DNA from: Streptomyces sp. NBC_01298
GTDB taxonomy: Bacteria > Actinomycetota > Actinomycetes > Streptomycetales > Streptomycetaceae
Reading direction: 5' to 3'
DNA length: 64,000 bases
Assembly (NCBI RefSeq): GCF_035978755.1
Contig: NZ_CP108414.1
Span: forward strand, 7,378,001-7,442,000
Shown piece after piece: positions 1 to 8,394 of this stretch (position 1 is the stretch's first letter; every line of letters starts with the position of its first letter). The position numbers were made by a program, and so were the translations under genes. The notes beneath the pieces are model-generated. The model saw only the letters and a program-made list of their open reading frames with translations, was not told the origin of the DNA and made no database searches.

Positions 1-1
1 G

Positions 2-2155
2 CTGCCCTGCATCTGGATACCCGGCGGGGTCGAGAGCCACTTCCCGCCCCACCCCTACGGGCTTCCCGGCTCCCGCCCGGTGCTCTCCGGCGACACCGTG
101 CGCCACGTCGGCGACCCCGTCGCCGTGGTCGTCGCCGAGACCCCGCGCCAGGCCGCCGCCGCGCTCGCGGCCATCTCCGTCGAGTACGAGCCGCTGCCCG
201 TGGTGACCCGCGCCGACGAGGCCCTCGCCGAAGGCGCCCCCCAGCTCCACGAGGCCGTCCCCGGCAACCTGAACGCGTACTGGACCTGCGGCGACAAGGA
301 CCGCACCGACGCGGCCATCGCCGCGGCCGAGGTCACCGTCGAGCTGGACCTCGTCAACCAGCGGACGATCAACAGCCCCATCGAGCCGCGCGGCGCGGTC
401 GGCGACTACAACACCGCCACCGGCGAGTACACGCTGTACGCCTCCACCCAGGGCCCGCACAACCACCGCTTCCTGCTCTCCGCGCTGGTCCTCGGCATCC
501 CCTTCAACAAGCTCCGGGTCGTCGCCCCGACCGTCGGCGGCAGCTTCGGCACCAAGGGATACCTGTACCCCGACATGCCGCTGGTCCTGCTGCTCTCCAA
601 GGCGCTCGGCCGGCCCGTGAAATGGGTCGACACCCGCACCGGGCTGATGAACTCCACCGTCCAGGGCCGCGACCACCGCCAGCACGTCACCCTGGCCGGC
701 ACCCGCGACGGCCGGATCACGGCCGTGCGCTGCACCAGCTACGCCAACCTCGGGGCCTACCCCTCGACCATCGGCCCCGGTGTCGCCACCGCCCTGATGG
801 GCCGTTCCATCAGCGGCATGTACGACATCGACGCCGCCTTCTGCGAGGTCTACGCCGCCTTCACCAACACCGTCTCGCTCGGCGCCCAGCGCGGCAGCGG
901 GCGGGCCGAGGCCGCGTTCCTGATGGAGCGGCTCGTGGACCGCTACGCCTCCGAGATCGGCATGGACCCGGCGGCGGTGCGCCGCCGGAACCTGGTGCCG
1001 AAAGAGAAGTTCCCGTACGACAACGGCCTCGGCTGGACCTACGACTCGGGCGACTACCAGCTCAACTTCGACCGGGCCATCGAACTCTCGGGCTACGCCG
1101 ACATGCCCGCCCGCAAGACCGAGGCCCGCACCCGCGGCAAGCGGCTCGGCGTCGGCATCGCCTCCTACGTGGCGATCTGCGGGGTCGGCCCCTCCACCCG
1201 GATGTCCAAGGAGGGCATGCTCGGCGGCACGTGGGAGAGCGCGAACATCCGCGTCCACCCCACCGGCGAGGTCACCGTCACCGTGGGCTCCGCCTCCACC
1301 GGCCAGAGCCACGGCACCGTCTTCGCGCAGGTCGCCGCCGACGAGCTCGGCATCGACCCGGCGACGGTCAATGTGTACGAGGGGGACACCCTCAAGGCCC
1401 CGTACGGGCAGGGCACTTACGGTTCGCGCTCCTACAGCATGGCCGCGCCGGCCATCGCCCTCACGGCCCGGAAGATCAAGAGCAAGCTGGTCAAGGCCGG
1501 CGCCGTCTTCCTCGGCGTCCCCGAGGACAAGGTCGTCTACGCGGACGGCAAGGTCTTCGAAGAGGGGCACGAAGACGACCCCGAGAAGAGCAAGACCTTC
1601 GCCGAGCTGGCCATGGCCATGTGGTACGGCTGGGGACTGCCGCCCGAGATCGAGCCCGCACTCGACGAGACCACCCACTTCGACCCGCCGGACTTCAACT
1701 ACCCCTTCGGGACGCACGTGGCGGTCGTCGAGATCGACGAACTGACCGGCGAGACCGAGGTGGTGGCCTACACCGCCGTCGACGACGCCGGGAACATCGG
1801 CAACCCGAAGATCGTGCTCGGCCAGATCGAGGGCAGCATCCTGCACGGCCTCGGCCAGGCCCTCATGGAGCACGCCGAGTACGACCCGGACGGGCGGCTC
1901 GTCAGCCGGGACCTGAACCACTACGCCCTGCCGCGCGCCATCGACGCGCCCTTCTTCACCCTCGACAAGACCACCACGCCCTCCCCGCACAACCCGCTGG
2001 GAGCCAAGGGCGCGGGCGAGATCGCCACCGTGCCGCCCGCCGCGGCCGTCGTCAACGCCGTCGTCGACGCCCTGTCCGACCTGGGCGTCCAGCACATCGA
2101 CATGCCCGTCACCCCCGAGAAGGTCTGGCGCCGCCTGAGAGGGGAATCCCAGTGA
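2..2155 (+). CDS. Molybdopterin-binding subunit of a xanthine dehydrogenase/CO dehydrogenase-type hydroxylase (5' truncated)
   Basis: The gene runs in from the left edge, reading frame starting at base 2. It encodes the large subunit that carries the molybdenum cofactor in heterotrimeric molybdenum hydroxylases, which hydroxylate purines, aldehydes or related carbon centres with water and pass electrons to the FAD subunit. Visible family marks are the [10 protein letters not shown] glycine loop near nt 530-555, [13 protein letters not shown] near nt 880-915, [10 protein letters not shown] near nt 1409-1438, and the C-terminal GAKGAGE whose Glu is the expected catalytic base. The active-site loop reads QRGSGR rather than the AYRCSFR of true aerobic CO dehydrogenase, so xanthine dehydrogenase-like is the safer call. 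The stop overlaps the next start by 4 nt. The [2Fe-2S] subunit is not in the window and is probably upstream. The substrate is unknown. Confidence 0.9.
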   Translation: MPCIWIPGGVESHFPPHPYGLPGSRPVLSGDTVRHVGDPVAVVVAETPRQAAAALAAISVEYEPLPVVTRADEALAEGAPQLHEAVPGNLNAYWTCGDKDRTDAAIAAAEVTVELDLVNQRTINSPIEPRGAVGDYNTATGEYTLYASTQGPHNHRFLLSALVLGIPFNKLRVVAPTVGGSFGTKGYLYPDMPLVLLLSKALGRPVKWVDTRTGLMNSTVQGRDHRQHVTLAGTRDGRITAVRCTSYANLGAYPSTIGPGVATALMGRSISGMYDIDAAFCEVYAAFTNTVSLGAQRGSGRAEAAFLMERLVDRYASEIGMDPAAVRRRNLVPKEKFPYDNGLGWTYDSGDYQLNFDRAIELSGYADMPARKTEARTRGKRLGVGIASYVAICGVGPSTRMSKEGMLGGTWESANIRVHPTGEVTVTVGSASTGQSHGTVFAQVAADELGIDPATVNVYEGDTLKAPYGQGTYGSRSYSMAAPAIALTARKIKSKLVKAGAVFLGVPEDKVVYADGKVFEEGHEDDPEKSKTFAELAMAMWYGWGLPPEIEPALDETTHFDPPDFNYPFGTHVAVVEIDELTGETEVVAYTAVDDAGNIGNPKIVLGQIEGSILHGLGQALMEHAEYDPDGRLVSRDLNHYALPRAIDAPFFTLDKTTTPSPHNPLGAKGAGEIATVPPAAAVVNAVVDALSDLGVQHIDMPVTPEKVWRRLRGESQ

Positions 2156-2979
2156 TCCTCGCCGACTTCGACTACGTACGCCCCGTCGGCCTCGACGAGG
2201 CGCTGACCCTGCTGGCCGGCCGTCCCGGCGCCCGGGTGCTGGCCGGCGGGCAGAGCCTGCTGCCCGGCCTGCGCACGGGGGAGGAGCGGGCCTCCCTGCT
2301 CGTCGACCTGCGCCGGCTGGAAGAGCTCCGGGGGGTCGAGCCGGTGCCCGGGGGGCTGCGGATCGGTGCGCTGACCACCCTGGCCGAGCTGGCCACGGAC
2401 CCCCTGGTCCTGGCCGGGGCGCCGGAGATCGCCGCCGCGGCCCGTGCCAACGGCGACCCCCAGGTCCGCAACCTCGGCACCGCCGGGGGCAACCTCGCCG
2501 CCACCGGCCGGGCCACCGACCTGCCCGTCGCCGCCATCGCCGCCGGCGCCACGGCCGAACTGGCCGGTCCCGGCGGGGTGTCGACGCTCACCGCCGAGGA
2601 GCTGGCCGCCTCCGGGGTCCCGGCGGGCACCGTCATCACCGCCCTGCTCGTCCCCGTGGTGGCCGGCGGCGGCGCCGCCTTCGAGAAGACCGCCGACCGG
2701 GCGACCCGCTACCCGGTCTGCGCCGCCGCCGTACGGATCACCCCCGACGGGCCGCGGATCGCGGTCACCGGGGCCACCGTCCGCGCGGTGCGGCTGCGCG
2801 GGGTCGAGGAACGGATCGGGGAGGGCCCGTACAGCACGCAGAACGTGCTGGCGGCCTTCCGCGCCGAGCCCCGGGAGCTGTTCGTCCCGGGTCGCGGCAC
2901 TTCGGCCGAGTACCTCGGCCACCTCGCGGGCGTACTCACCGCCCGCGCGCTCACGAGGGCCGTGCAGGCACCCGCCTGA
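2152..2979 (+). CDS. FAD-binding medium subunit of the molybdenum hydroxylase (CoxM/XdhB-like)
   Basis: This 275-aa protein starts at a GTG inside the overlapping GTGA that ends the large subunit, so the two are translationally coupled. It is the flavoprotein subunit that takes electrons from the iron-sulfur subunit. The first FAD-binding motif AGGQSLLPGLR lies near residues 31-41. The second, NLGTAGGNLAATGRATDLP, lies near residues 106-124. The C-terminal CO dehydrogenase flavoprotein domain follows, with the TADRATRYPV region and a final helical cap. Length is typical (about 270-290 aa). It belongs to one operon with the large subunit and the following transporter, 26 nt downstream. No defect was seen. 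Confidence 0.9.
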   Translation: MILADFDYVRPVGLDEALTLLAGRPGARVLAGGQSLLPGLRTGEERASLLVDLRRLEELRGVEPVPGGLRIGALTTLAELATDPLVLAGAPEIAAAARANGDPQVRNLGTAGGNLAATGRATDLPVAAIAAGATAELAGPGGVSTLTAEELAASGVPAGTVITALLVPVVAGGGAAFEKTADRATRYPVCAAAVRITPDGPRIAVTGATVRAVRLRGVEERIGEGPYSTQNVLAAFRAEPRELFVPGRGTSAEYLGHLAGVLTARALTRAVQAPA

Positions 2980-3005
2980 CCGCCCACGACGGGGGAGTTG
3001 AAGCA

Positions 3006-4349
3006 GTGGAACCGTTGCCCACGACAGCACGGACCGCGCCGTCCGCGACCACCACGGGGGTCACCTTGCGTCCAGCCGCCGGCTCCGCAGGCGCACCGGG
3101 AGGCTCCGGCTTCTGGGTGGTGGGCGCGGTCCTCGTCCTGCTGATGCTCTCCTCCTCCGTCCCCTCGGCCCTCTACGTGCTCTACCAGCAGGAGTGGGGC
3201 CTGTCCTCCGGCATGATCACGGTGGTCTTCGCCCTGTACGCCGTCACCGTGCTCGCCGGACTCCTGCTGTTCGGCTCGCTGTCCGACACCCTCGGCCGGC
3301 GGCCCGTGCTCGCCGCGGGGCTGGTCCTCGCGATCGTGGCCATGGGCCTGTTCGCCGCGGCCCAGGGGCTCGGGCTGCTGCTCGCCGCCCGCGCCGTACA
3401 GGGGCTGGCGGTGGGCCTGGCCACGGGGGCCATGGGCGCCGCCCTGCTGGAACTGGCCCCGCGGTCCAAGCCGGCGCTCGGCGCCCAGGTCAACAGCGCC
3501 GGCCCGACGGTGGGCATCGGCCTCGGCGGCATCGGGGCCGGGCTGCTGGTGCAGTACGCGCCCGCGCCGACCGTCCTGACCTACGTGCTGCTCGTGGGGG
3601 CCTTCGCCGGCTGCCTGATCGGCGTGGCCCGGATGGCGGAGAGCGCGCCGGGGCGGGCGGCGGGTGGGGCGGCCGGGGCTGCCGGGGTGGCTGGGGCTGC
3701 CGGGGTGGCTGGGGCGGCTGGGGGCCGCTTCAAGCTGGCCCCGCACCGGATCCACATCCCCGCCGCCGTGCGCGGCCGCTTCGCCGTGCTGATCCTGACC
3801 ATCGTGGCCGTCTGGTCGGTCGGCGGGTTCTACCTCTCGCTCGGCCCGCACCTGGCCCTGTCCCTGCTCGAGAGCACCAACTACCTCGTCGGCGGCGCCA
3901 CCGTGGCCCTCCTCGCCGGAGCCGCCACCGCCGCCCAGCTCCTGCTCGGCCGCACCGAGGCCCTGCGCACCGCCGTCCTCGGCCTGCTCGGGCTGCTGGG
4001 CGGGCTGGCCCTGGTGCTCCTCGCGCTCGGGCTCGGCTCGGCCCCCGTGTTCCTCGTGGCCACCGCCGTCCTCGGAGCCGGCTGGGGCGCCGCCTTCCTC
4101 GGCTCCTTCCGCGCCCTGAGCGCACTGGCCGAGCCGGCCCACCGGGGCGAACTGACCGCGGCCGTCTACGTGTTCGCCTACCTCGCGATGAGCGTGCCGG
4201 CGGTGCTGGCCGGACTGCTCACCAACATCCACGGACTGCACCGCACCTCGGTCGGCTTCATGGCCACCGTCGCCGCGGTGTGCGCCCTGGCCCTGCTGGC
4301 CACCCTGCGGCTGGCGGCCCGGAACAGGACGGAAGGGAGCACCGCATGA
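3006..4349 (+). CDS. MFS transporter
   Basis: A 447-aa integral membrane protein with about twelve hydrophobic segments and the MFS motif GSLSDTLGRRPV between TM2 and TM3 (around residues 92-103). The GTG start has a GGGGGAG ribosome site about 9 nt upstream. It lies 26 nt after the flavoprotein subunit, so it may move the substrate or product of the molybdenum hydroxylase, but the substrate cannot be read from sequence. The central cytoplasmic loop (residues about 216-242) is almost pure Gly/Ala/Val and is encoded by an 18-nt tandem repeat. The final TGA overlaps the ATG of the downstream kinase by 4 nt. Confidence 0.85.
   Translation: MEPLPTTARTAPSATTTGVTLRPAAGSAGAPGGSGFWVVGAVLVLLMLSSSVPSALYVLYQQEWGLSSGMITVVFALYAVTVLAGLLLFGSLSDTLGRRPVLAAGLVLAIVAMGLFAAAQGLGLLLAARAVQGLAVGLATGAMGAALLELAPRSKPALGAQVNSAGPTVGIGLGGIGAGLLVQYAPAPTVLTYVLLVGAFAGCLIGVARMAESAPGRAAGGAAGAAGVAGAAGVAGAAGGRFKLAPHRIHIPAAVRGRFAVLILTIVAVWSVGGFYLSLGPHLALSLLESTNYLVGGATVALLAGAATAAQLLLGRTEALRTAVLGLLGLLGGLALVLLALGLGSAPVFLVATAVLGAGWGAAFLGSFRALSALAEPAHRGELTAAVYVFAYLAMSVPAVLAGLLTNIHGLHRTSVGFMATVAAVCALALLATLRLAARNRTEGSTA
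3675..3719 (+). repeat. 18-nt tandem repeat inside the MFS transporter
   Basis: The unit GGGGCTGCCGGGGTGGCT occurs exactly at 3675-3692 and 3693-3710, with a half copy to 3719. It keeps frame and encodes the Ala/Gly/Val loop in the middle of the transporter, so copy-number change would only alter loop length. Confidence 0.85.
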
Positions 4350-5893
4350 CCGGTTCCCCGGGCACCGCCGCCCTGCGCACCGCACTGCGCGGGCTGGAGA
4401 TCTTCGAGGGCCTCACCGAGGAGCAGCTGGACTGGCTGGTCTCCGTCTCCGAACCGAGGGTGCTCGCCGACGGCGAGGTCCTGTTCCGGGACGGGGAGGA
4501 GGCCACGGGCTTCCACGTCCTGCTCTCCGGGGGCCTCGTGGTCACCAAGGTCGTCGACGGCCGCGAGGAGGTCCTGACTCGGCACTCCACCGAGGAGGAG
4601 AGCGCGGCCGCCGAGGACCACGACGGCAAACCCTCGGCCGCACACCGGTTCACCGGCGAACTCCCCCTGCTGACGGACGGGGCGTACGTGGCCACGGCCG
4701 CCGCGAGCGGGCCGGCCACCACCGTGGTGGCGTACGCGAAGCCGGTCTTCTTCGAGATGCTGACCCGTTGCCACGGGGTGGCCGCCGTACTGATCCCCGT
4801 ACTGGCCTGGCGCATCAAGTCCTCCGAGGTCCAGGCCCGCAAACGGGCCACCGTCGAAGCGCTGGGGACCCTGGCGGCCGGCCTCGCGCACGAGCTGAAC
4901 AATCCCGCCGCCGCCGTGGCCCGGGCCGCGCAGGAACTGGCGCCCGCCCTGGACCAGCTGACCCGCACCGCCCAGGCCTGGGGCGCGGCCGCCACGGCGG
5001 CCGAGCGCTCCGTGTTCGACCAGCTCGCCGACGAGCTGGACAAGGTGGCGCCGCCGGAGGTCACCGATCCGCTGGCCCAGGCGGACGCCGAGGAGGAGAT
5101 CGCCGACTGGGCCGAGGAGGCGGGCGCGGAGCGGGCCGGGCTGCTGGGCTCGGGGGTCTCCGACCTCGGACTGAAGCTGGGCGGGCTGCTGGAGCGGCTG
5201 GAGGGGGTCGGCGAGCGCGCCCTGCCGGCGGCGCTGGACCATCTGGCGGCCCTGCTGGAGATCCGCTCGCTCGCCGCCGAGCTGCGGGCGGCCGGTCCGC
5301 GGATCTCCCAACTCGTTTCGGCGACCCGGGATTACGCCAATCTCGACCGGGCCCCCGAGCAGCGCTTCGCGGTGACCGAAGGGCTGGAGAACACGCTGGT
5401 CGTGCTGCGTGCCAAGCTCGCGGGGATCGGGATCGTGCGCTCGTACGACCCGGACCTGCCCGAACTGACGGGCTATCCGAGCGAGCTGAACCAGGTGTGG
5501 ACCAACCTGGTCGACAATGCCGCGGCGGCCATGGAGGGCTCCGGAACCCTCACCCTGCGGGCACGGGTCGAAGGCGTCTGCATGGTGGTGGAGATCGCCG
5601 ACACCGGCTCGGGCATCCCCGCGCAATCCCTGCCGAGGATCTTCGAACCCTTCTACACGACCAAGGACGTGGGCAAGGGCACGGGCCTCGGCCTCCACCT
5701 CAGCTACCGCATCGTGACCCAGCGCCACCACGGTTCGATCACGGCCCGCTCGCGGCCGGGGGAGACCCGGATGACGGTGCGGCTGCCGCTGTCCGGCACC
5801 GATCCGTCCTGCGCGGTGCCGGCCGTGGCCCACGAGCCCACCGGTTCCACCGAATCCACGGATTCCACCGCTCCATCCCCATCGAAGAGTTGA
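4346..5893 (+). CDS. Sensor histidine kinase with N-terminal cyclic-nucleotide-binding domain
   Basis: 515 aa. Residues about 15-150 form a cAMP/cGMP-binding-type beta roll (LADGEVLFRDGEEATGFHVL, then PVFFEML). A dimerisation helix with the H-box AAGLAHELNNP follows, placing the phospho-accepting His at residue 182. A long helical insert comes next. The ATPase domain has an N-box (NQVWTNLVDNAAAAM), G1 (DTGSGIP), F-box (FEPFYTTK) and G2 (GKGTGLGL). No transmembrane segment is evident, so it is probably cytoplasmic. No response regulator is adjacent, making it an orphan kinase inside a molybdenum hydroxylase operon, coupled to the transporter by an ATGA overlap. The C-terminal tail is Ser/Thr-rich. 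The ligand is unknown; the N-domain may sense redox or another effector rather than cAMP. Confidence 0.85.
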   Translation: MTGSPGTAALRTALRGLEIFEGLTEEQLDWLVSVSEPRVLADGEVLFRDGEEATGFHVLLSGGLVVTKVVDGREEVLTRHSTEEESAAAEDHDGKPSAAHRFTGELPLLTDGAYVATAAASGPATTVVAYAKPVFFEMLTRCHGVAAVLIPVLAWRIKSSEVQARKRATVEALGTLAAGLAHELNNPAAAVARAAQELAPALDQLTRTAQAWGAAATAAERSVFDQLADELDKVAPPEVTDPLAQADAEEEIADWAEEAGAERAGLLGSGVSDLGLKLGGLLERLEGVGERALPAALDHLAALLEIRSLAAELRAAGPRISQLVSATRDYANLDRAPEQRFAVTEGLENTLVVLRAKLAGIGIVRSYDPDLPELTGYPSELNQVWTNLVDNAAAAMEGSGTLTLRARVEGVCMVVEIADTGSGIPAQSLPRIFEPFYTTKDVGKGTGLGLHLSYRIVTQRHHGSITARSRPGETRMTVRLPLSGTDPSCAVPAVAHEPTGSTESTDSTAPSPSKS

Positions 5894-5905
5894 AAGGGAG
5901 TCGAC

Positions 5906-6247
5906 ATGCCCAAGTACGACATCTCCACGCTGCACCCGGTGTTCGTCCGGCAGATGGACGCGCTCGCCGCGCTGGACATCGAGGCGGTCATGAAGAACTA
6001 CACCGACGACGCGGTGCTGTTGCGCTTCGAGGGTGTCTCCGTCGGCATCGACGCGGTGCGCGAGACCTTCACCGGGTACCTGACGGTGAAGCCCACCCTC
6101 GTGGAGCTCCAGGAGTACGTCGAGACCGACGACACGATCTTCTACCGGGCGATCATGAACCTGAACGGGGAACCGGAGCACGCGTTCGGGACGCTCGTTG
6201 TCCGGGATGGCCGGATCTGGCGGCAGACTGCCGGATTCGGCGGCTGA
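5906..6247 (+). CDS. NTF2-like / SnoaL-type small protein
   Basis: 113 aa, the usual size for a single NTF2-like alpha+beta barrel. The pattern fits: an N-terminal helix, then MKNYTDDAVLLRFEGVSVGIDAVRETF, then strands ending in VVRDGRIWRQTAGF. Such proteins act as small hydrolases, isomerases or binding scaffolds, and no function can be assigned here. It starts 12 nt after the kinase stop, with an AAGGGAG ribosome site. It is the last gene of the operon before the hairpin at 6273-6300. Confidence 0.75.
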   Translation: MPKYDISTLHPVFVRQMDALAALDIEAVMKNYTDDAVLLRFEGVSVGIDAVRETFTGYLTVKPTLVELQEYVETDDTIFYRAIMNLNGEPEHAFGTLVVRDGRIWRQTAGFGG

Positions 6248-6272
6248 TTGCGGAAATCTGGGTAGCGTGTGC

Positions 6273-6300
6273 GGGGAGGGTGGGGATGTGCACCCTCCCC
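6273..6300 (+). terminator. Hairpin terminator of the molybdenum hydroxylase operon
   Basis: GGGGAGGGTG at 6273-6282 pairs perfectly with CACCCTCCCC at 6291-6300 over an 8-nt loop, 25 nt after the NTF2-like stop. There is no U-tract, as is common in Streptomyces. Confidence 0.7.
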
Positions 6301-6348
6301 GTATGTGCGACAGCCGTAGATATATGCAAGAAGCGTGAAGGGGAGGTC

Positions 6349-6996
6349 ATGGAAACGGAAACCGGCCGGGTCGAGGCATTCAGCGATGGCGTATTCGCGG
6401 TCATCATCACGATCCTTGTCCTGGAATTGAAAGTTCCGGAAGAAACCGGCTCCGACTTCTGGCACGGAGTGCGCGAGCAGTGGCCGCACTACGCCGCCTA
6501 TGTGGTGAGTTTCCTCATCATCGGCGTGATGTGGGTGAACCACCACACCATCTTCAGTCACATCAAGCGCGTGGACCGTCCTTTGCTGTTCCTGAACCTC
6601 CTGGTGCTGATGGTCGTCTCGGTGGTCCCGTACACGACCAACGTGCTCGCCGAACACCTCATGGAAGAAGGGGGATCGGCCAACGCGGCCGCCGTCCTCT
6701 ACAGCCTTCTCACCGTGGCCTACGCCCTGGCCTTCCTGGCCTTCTGGTGGTACGTCACCCGCGTCGGACACCTTTTCCACGACCAGGTGGACAAGGACGG
6801 CGCACGAGCCACCAGGGTCCGCTTCGGTCTGGGTGCCATCGCCTACCCGTGCACCGTCGTGCTGGCCTTCTTCTCGGCTCCGCTCACTCTCGTCGCACAC
6901 TTCCTGATCGCGCTCTACTATGCGGCGAACCAGATCCCCATCCCCCTCGTGGTAGAGGAAGAGCGGCTCGAAACTGCGAGCGACCTCAGGAAGTAG
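6349..6996 (+). CDS. TMEM175-like (DUF1211) membrane protein, putative potassium channel
   Basis: 215 aa with about six hydrophobic helices. The N-terminal signature RVEAFSDGVFAV (residues about 6-17) is the RxxxFSD motif of the TMEM175/DUF1211 family. In characterised bacterial members this helix lines a potassium-selective pore. A second landmark is MWVNHHTIF. The ATG follows a GGGGAGG ribosome site. A terminator precedes it and the downstream gap is 72 nt, so it is probably its own unit. Potassium conduction is inferred from the family. Confidence 0.8.
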   Translation: METETGRVEAFSDGVFAVIITILVLELKVPEETGSDFWHGVREQWPHYAAYVVSFLIIGVMWVNHHTIFSHIKRVDRPLLFLNLLVLMVVSVVPYTTNVLAEHLMEEGGSANAAAVLYSLLTVAYALAFLAFWWYVTRVGHLFHDQVDKDGARATRVRFGLGAIAYPCTVVLAFFSAPLTLVAHFLIALYYAANQIPIPLVVEEERLETASDLRK

Positions 6997-7068
6997 CCGC
7001 CGGGACCTACGGCCGTTCTGTGCGGTCAAGTAGGGTAATGGATCTAGCTGGTCGCGGGGGAGGCCCAG

Positions 7069-8394
7069 ATGGCTCGCGTAGTCCTGCCGGAGGAATCCAC
7101 GAAGGAAATCTCCGAATTGATCGACGTTCTGATCTCGCTCTTCTTCGAGTCGTTACCCCGGCGGGACCAGCGAAACTGGGCCCGCGTATATCTGAACGGC
7201 CTGGTACAGACGAACGGCAAGAAAACAATTCGTAACATCGCCGGAACCGGGGCCAGTTCCGTCGAGCAGAGCCTTCAGCAGTTCATCAGCAAATCCCCCT
7301 GGGACTGGACCCCGGTCCGCCGCTCCCTCGCCCAGCACCTGGAACGCACCGCGCAGCGCCCGCTGGCCTGGGTGGTGCAGCCCATGGTCATCGAGAAGGC
7401 CGGCGACCGGTCGGTGGGAGTGGGGCGGCAGTTCGTCCCCCAGCTGGGACGCACCGCCAACTGTCAGCAGGCCAGCGGGATCTGGCTCACTTCCAGCGAT
7501 GCGGGCTTCCCCGTCGAATGGACCCTCACCCTCCCCGGGCCCTGGACGGCGGAACTCCTGCGGCGCCGGCGGGCCGGCATCCCCGACACGGCCCGCTCGC
7601 TCACTCCGGCCCAGGACGCGGTCCACGCCGTCCAGCGGATGGCCTCCACCTGGCAACTCCAGCGCCGGCCCGTGGTGATGGAAGTCTCCAACACCGAACT
7701 GCCGCAGTGCGTCGAATCGTTCGCGATGCAGGACATCCCCTTCGTATTCAAAGTGGACGGCACCCTGCCCGTCTCCTTCGGCGGGGCCGGCCGGCACAAA
7801 CCCGGGCCGCACACCGCGCCGGCCCGGGAGCTCATCGACTCCCTGCGCTCCCAGCGCCGGGTCGTCGAATGGACCCGGCACGGCCGCGCCGAGGGAGCGG
7901 TCACCCTGCTCACCTCGGCCGCCATCTTCGCCACCCCCGGTGAGGACCGCCTCGTACCGGCGCCGCCCACCCCGCTGCTGCTCGTCGGGGCCTGGACGGA
8001 GGCCGCCCTGCTGCCCACGGAGTTCTGGATCACCAACATCGGGGACCGGCCGCTCGCGCAGCTGTTCCTCCTCGCCAAACTCACGGACCGGGTCGCGCTC
8101 GACTTCACCGAGGTCTGCGAGCCCGCCGGAATCCGGGACTTCGAGGGCCGCTCCTTCCGGGGCTGGCACCACCACGCCACCCTCGCCAGCGTCGCCCACG
8201 CCGCGATGCTGCTGGGCGCGCGCGGCCGGGGCCCCCACCCGTCACAGCCCGACGCGTACCCCGGCCCGGTCCGGACCGCCCCCACCCGCGCGGTCGCCGC
8301 CGTCCACGCCGCCGGACACGCCGCCGGACCTCCCGCGCTGCCGCCGAGACCGGTCATCCCCGGGCAGAGCCCGCGCCGCGAGTACATCCGCTGA
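7069..8394 (+). CDS. Degenerate IS701-family DDE transposase homologue, probably domesticated; contains a TTA codon
   Basis: 441 aa. The layout follows IS701-type (DUF4322-like) DDE transposases: an N-terminal helical part, a VGVGRQF..QLGRTANCQ block near residues 116-135, and a final GRSFRGWHHHATLASVAHAAML block. The catalytic positions look lost. Where active members have VVDETG, this protein has VVQPM (Gln104). Where they have GDEVYG, it has VMEVSN (Met204). Only the last Glu (Glu359 in DFEGRSF) is kept. I saw no terminal inverted repeats. The frame is full length with a GGGGGAGG ribosome site, and its stop overlaps the xdhC start (TGATG). Codon 29 is TTA (7153-7155), so translation should depend on the bldA tRNA. 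The alignment to active members is from memory. A role as a regulator or DNA-binding protein is inference. Confidence 0.75.
   Translation: MARVVLPEESTKEISELIDVLISLFFESLPRRDQRNWARVYLNGLVQTNGKKTIRNIAGTGASSVEQSLQQFISKSPWDWTPVRRSLAQHLERTAQRPLAWVVQPMVIEKAGDRSVGVGRQFVPQLGRTANCQQASGIWLTSSDAGFPVEWTLTLPGPWTAELLRRRRAGIPDTARSLTPAQDAVHAVQRMASTWQLQRRPVVMEVSNTELPQCVESFAMQDIPFVFKVDGTLPVSFGGAGRHKPGPHTAPARELIDSLRSQRRVVEWTRHGRAEGAVTLLTSAAIFATPGEDRLVPAPPTPLLLVGAWTEAALLPTEFWITNIGDRPLAQLFLLAKLTDRVALDFTEVCEPAGIRDFEGRSFRGWHHHATLASVAHAAMLLGARGRGPHPSQPDAYPGPVRTAPTRAVAAVHAAGHAAGPPALPPRPVIPGQSPRREYIR

Noticed and set aside
2..2155. Aerobic carbon monoxide dehydrogenase large subunit
   Set aside because: The active-site loop is QRGSGR, not the AYRCSFR of true CO dehydrogenase, so only the broader family is called.
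7069..8394. An active insertion sequence
   Set aside because: No inverted repeats or target duplication were seen and two catalytic acidic positions appear lost.
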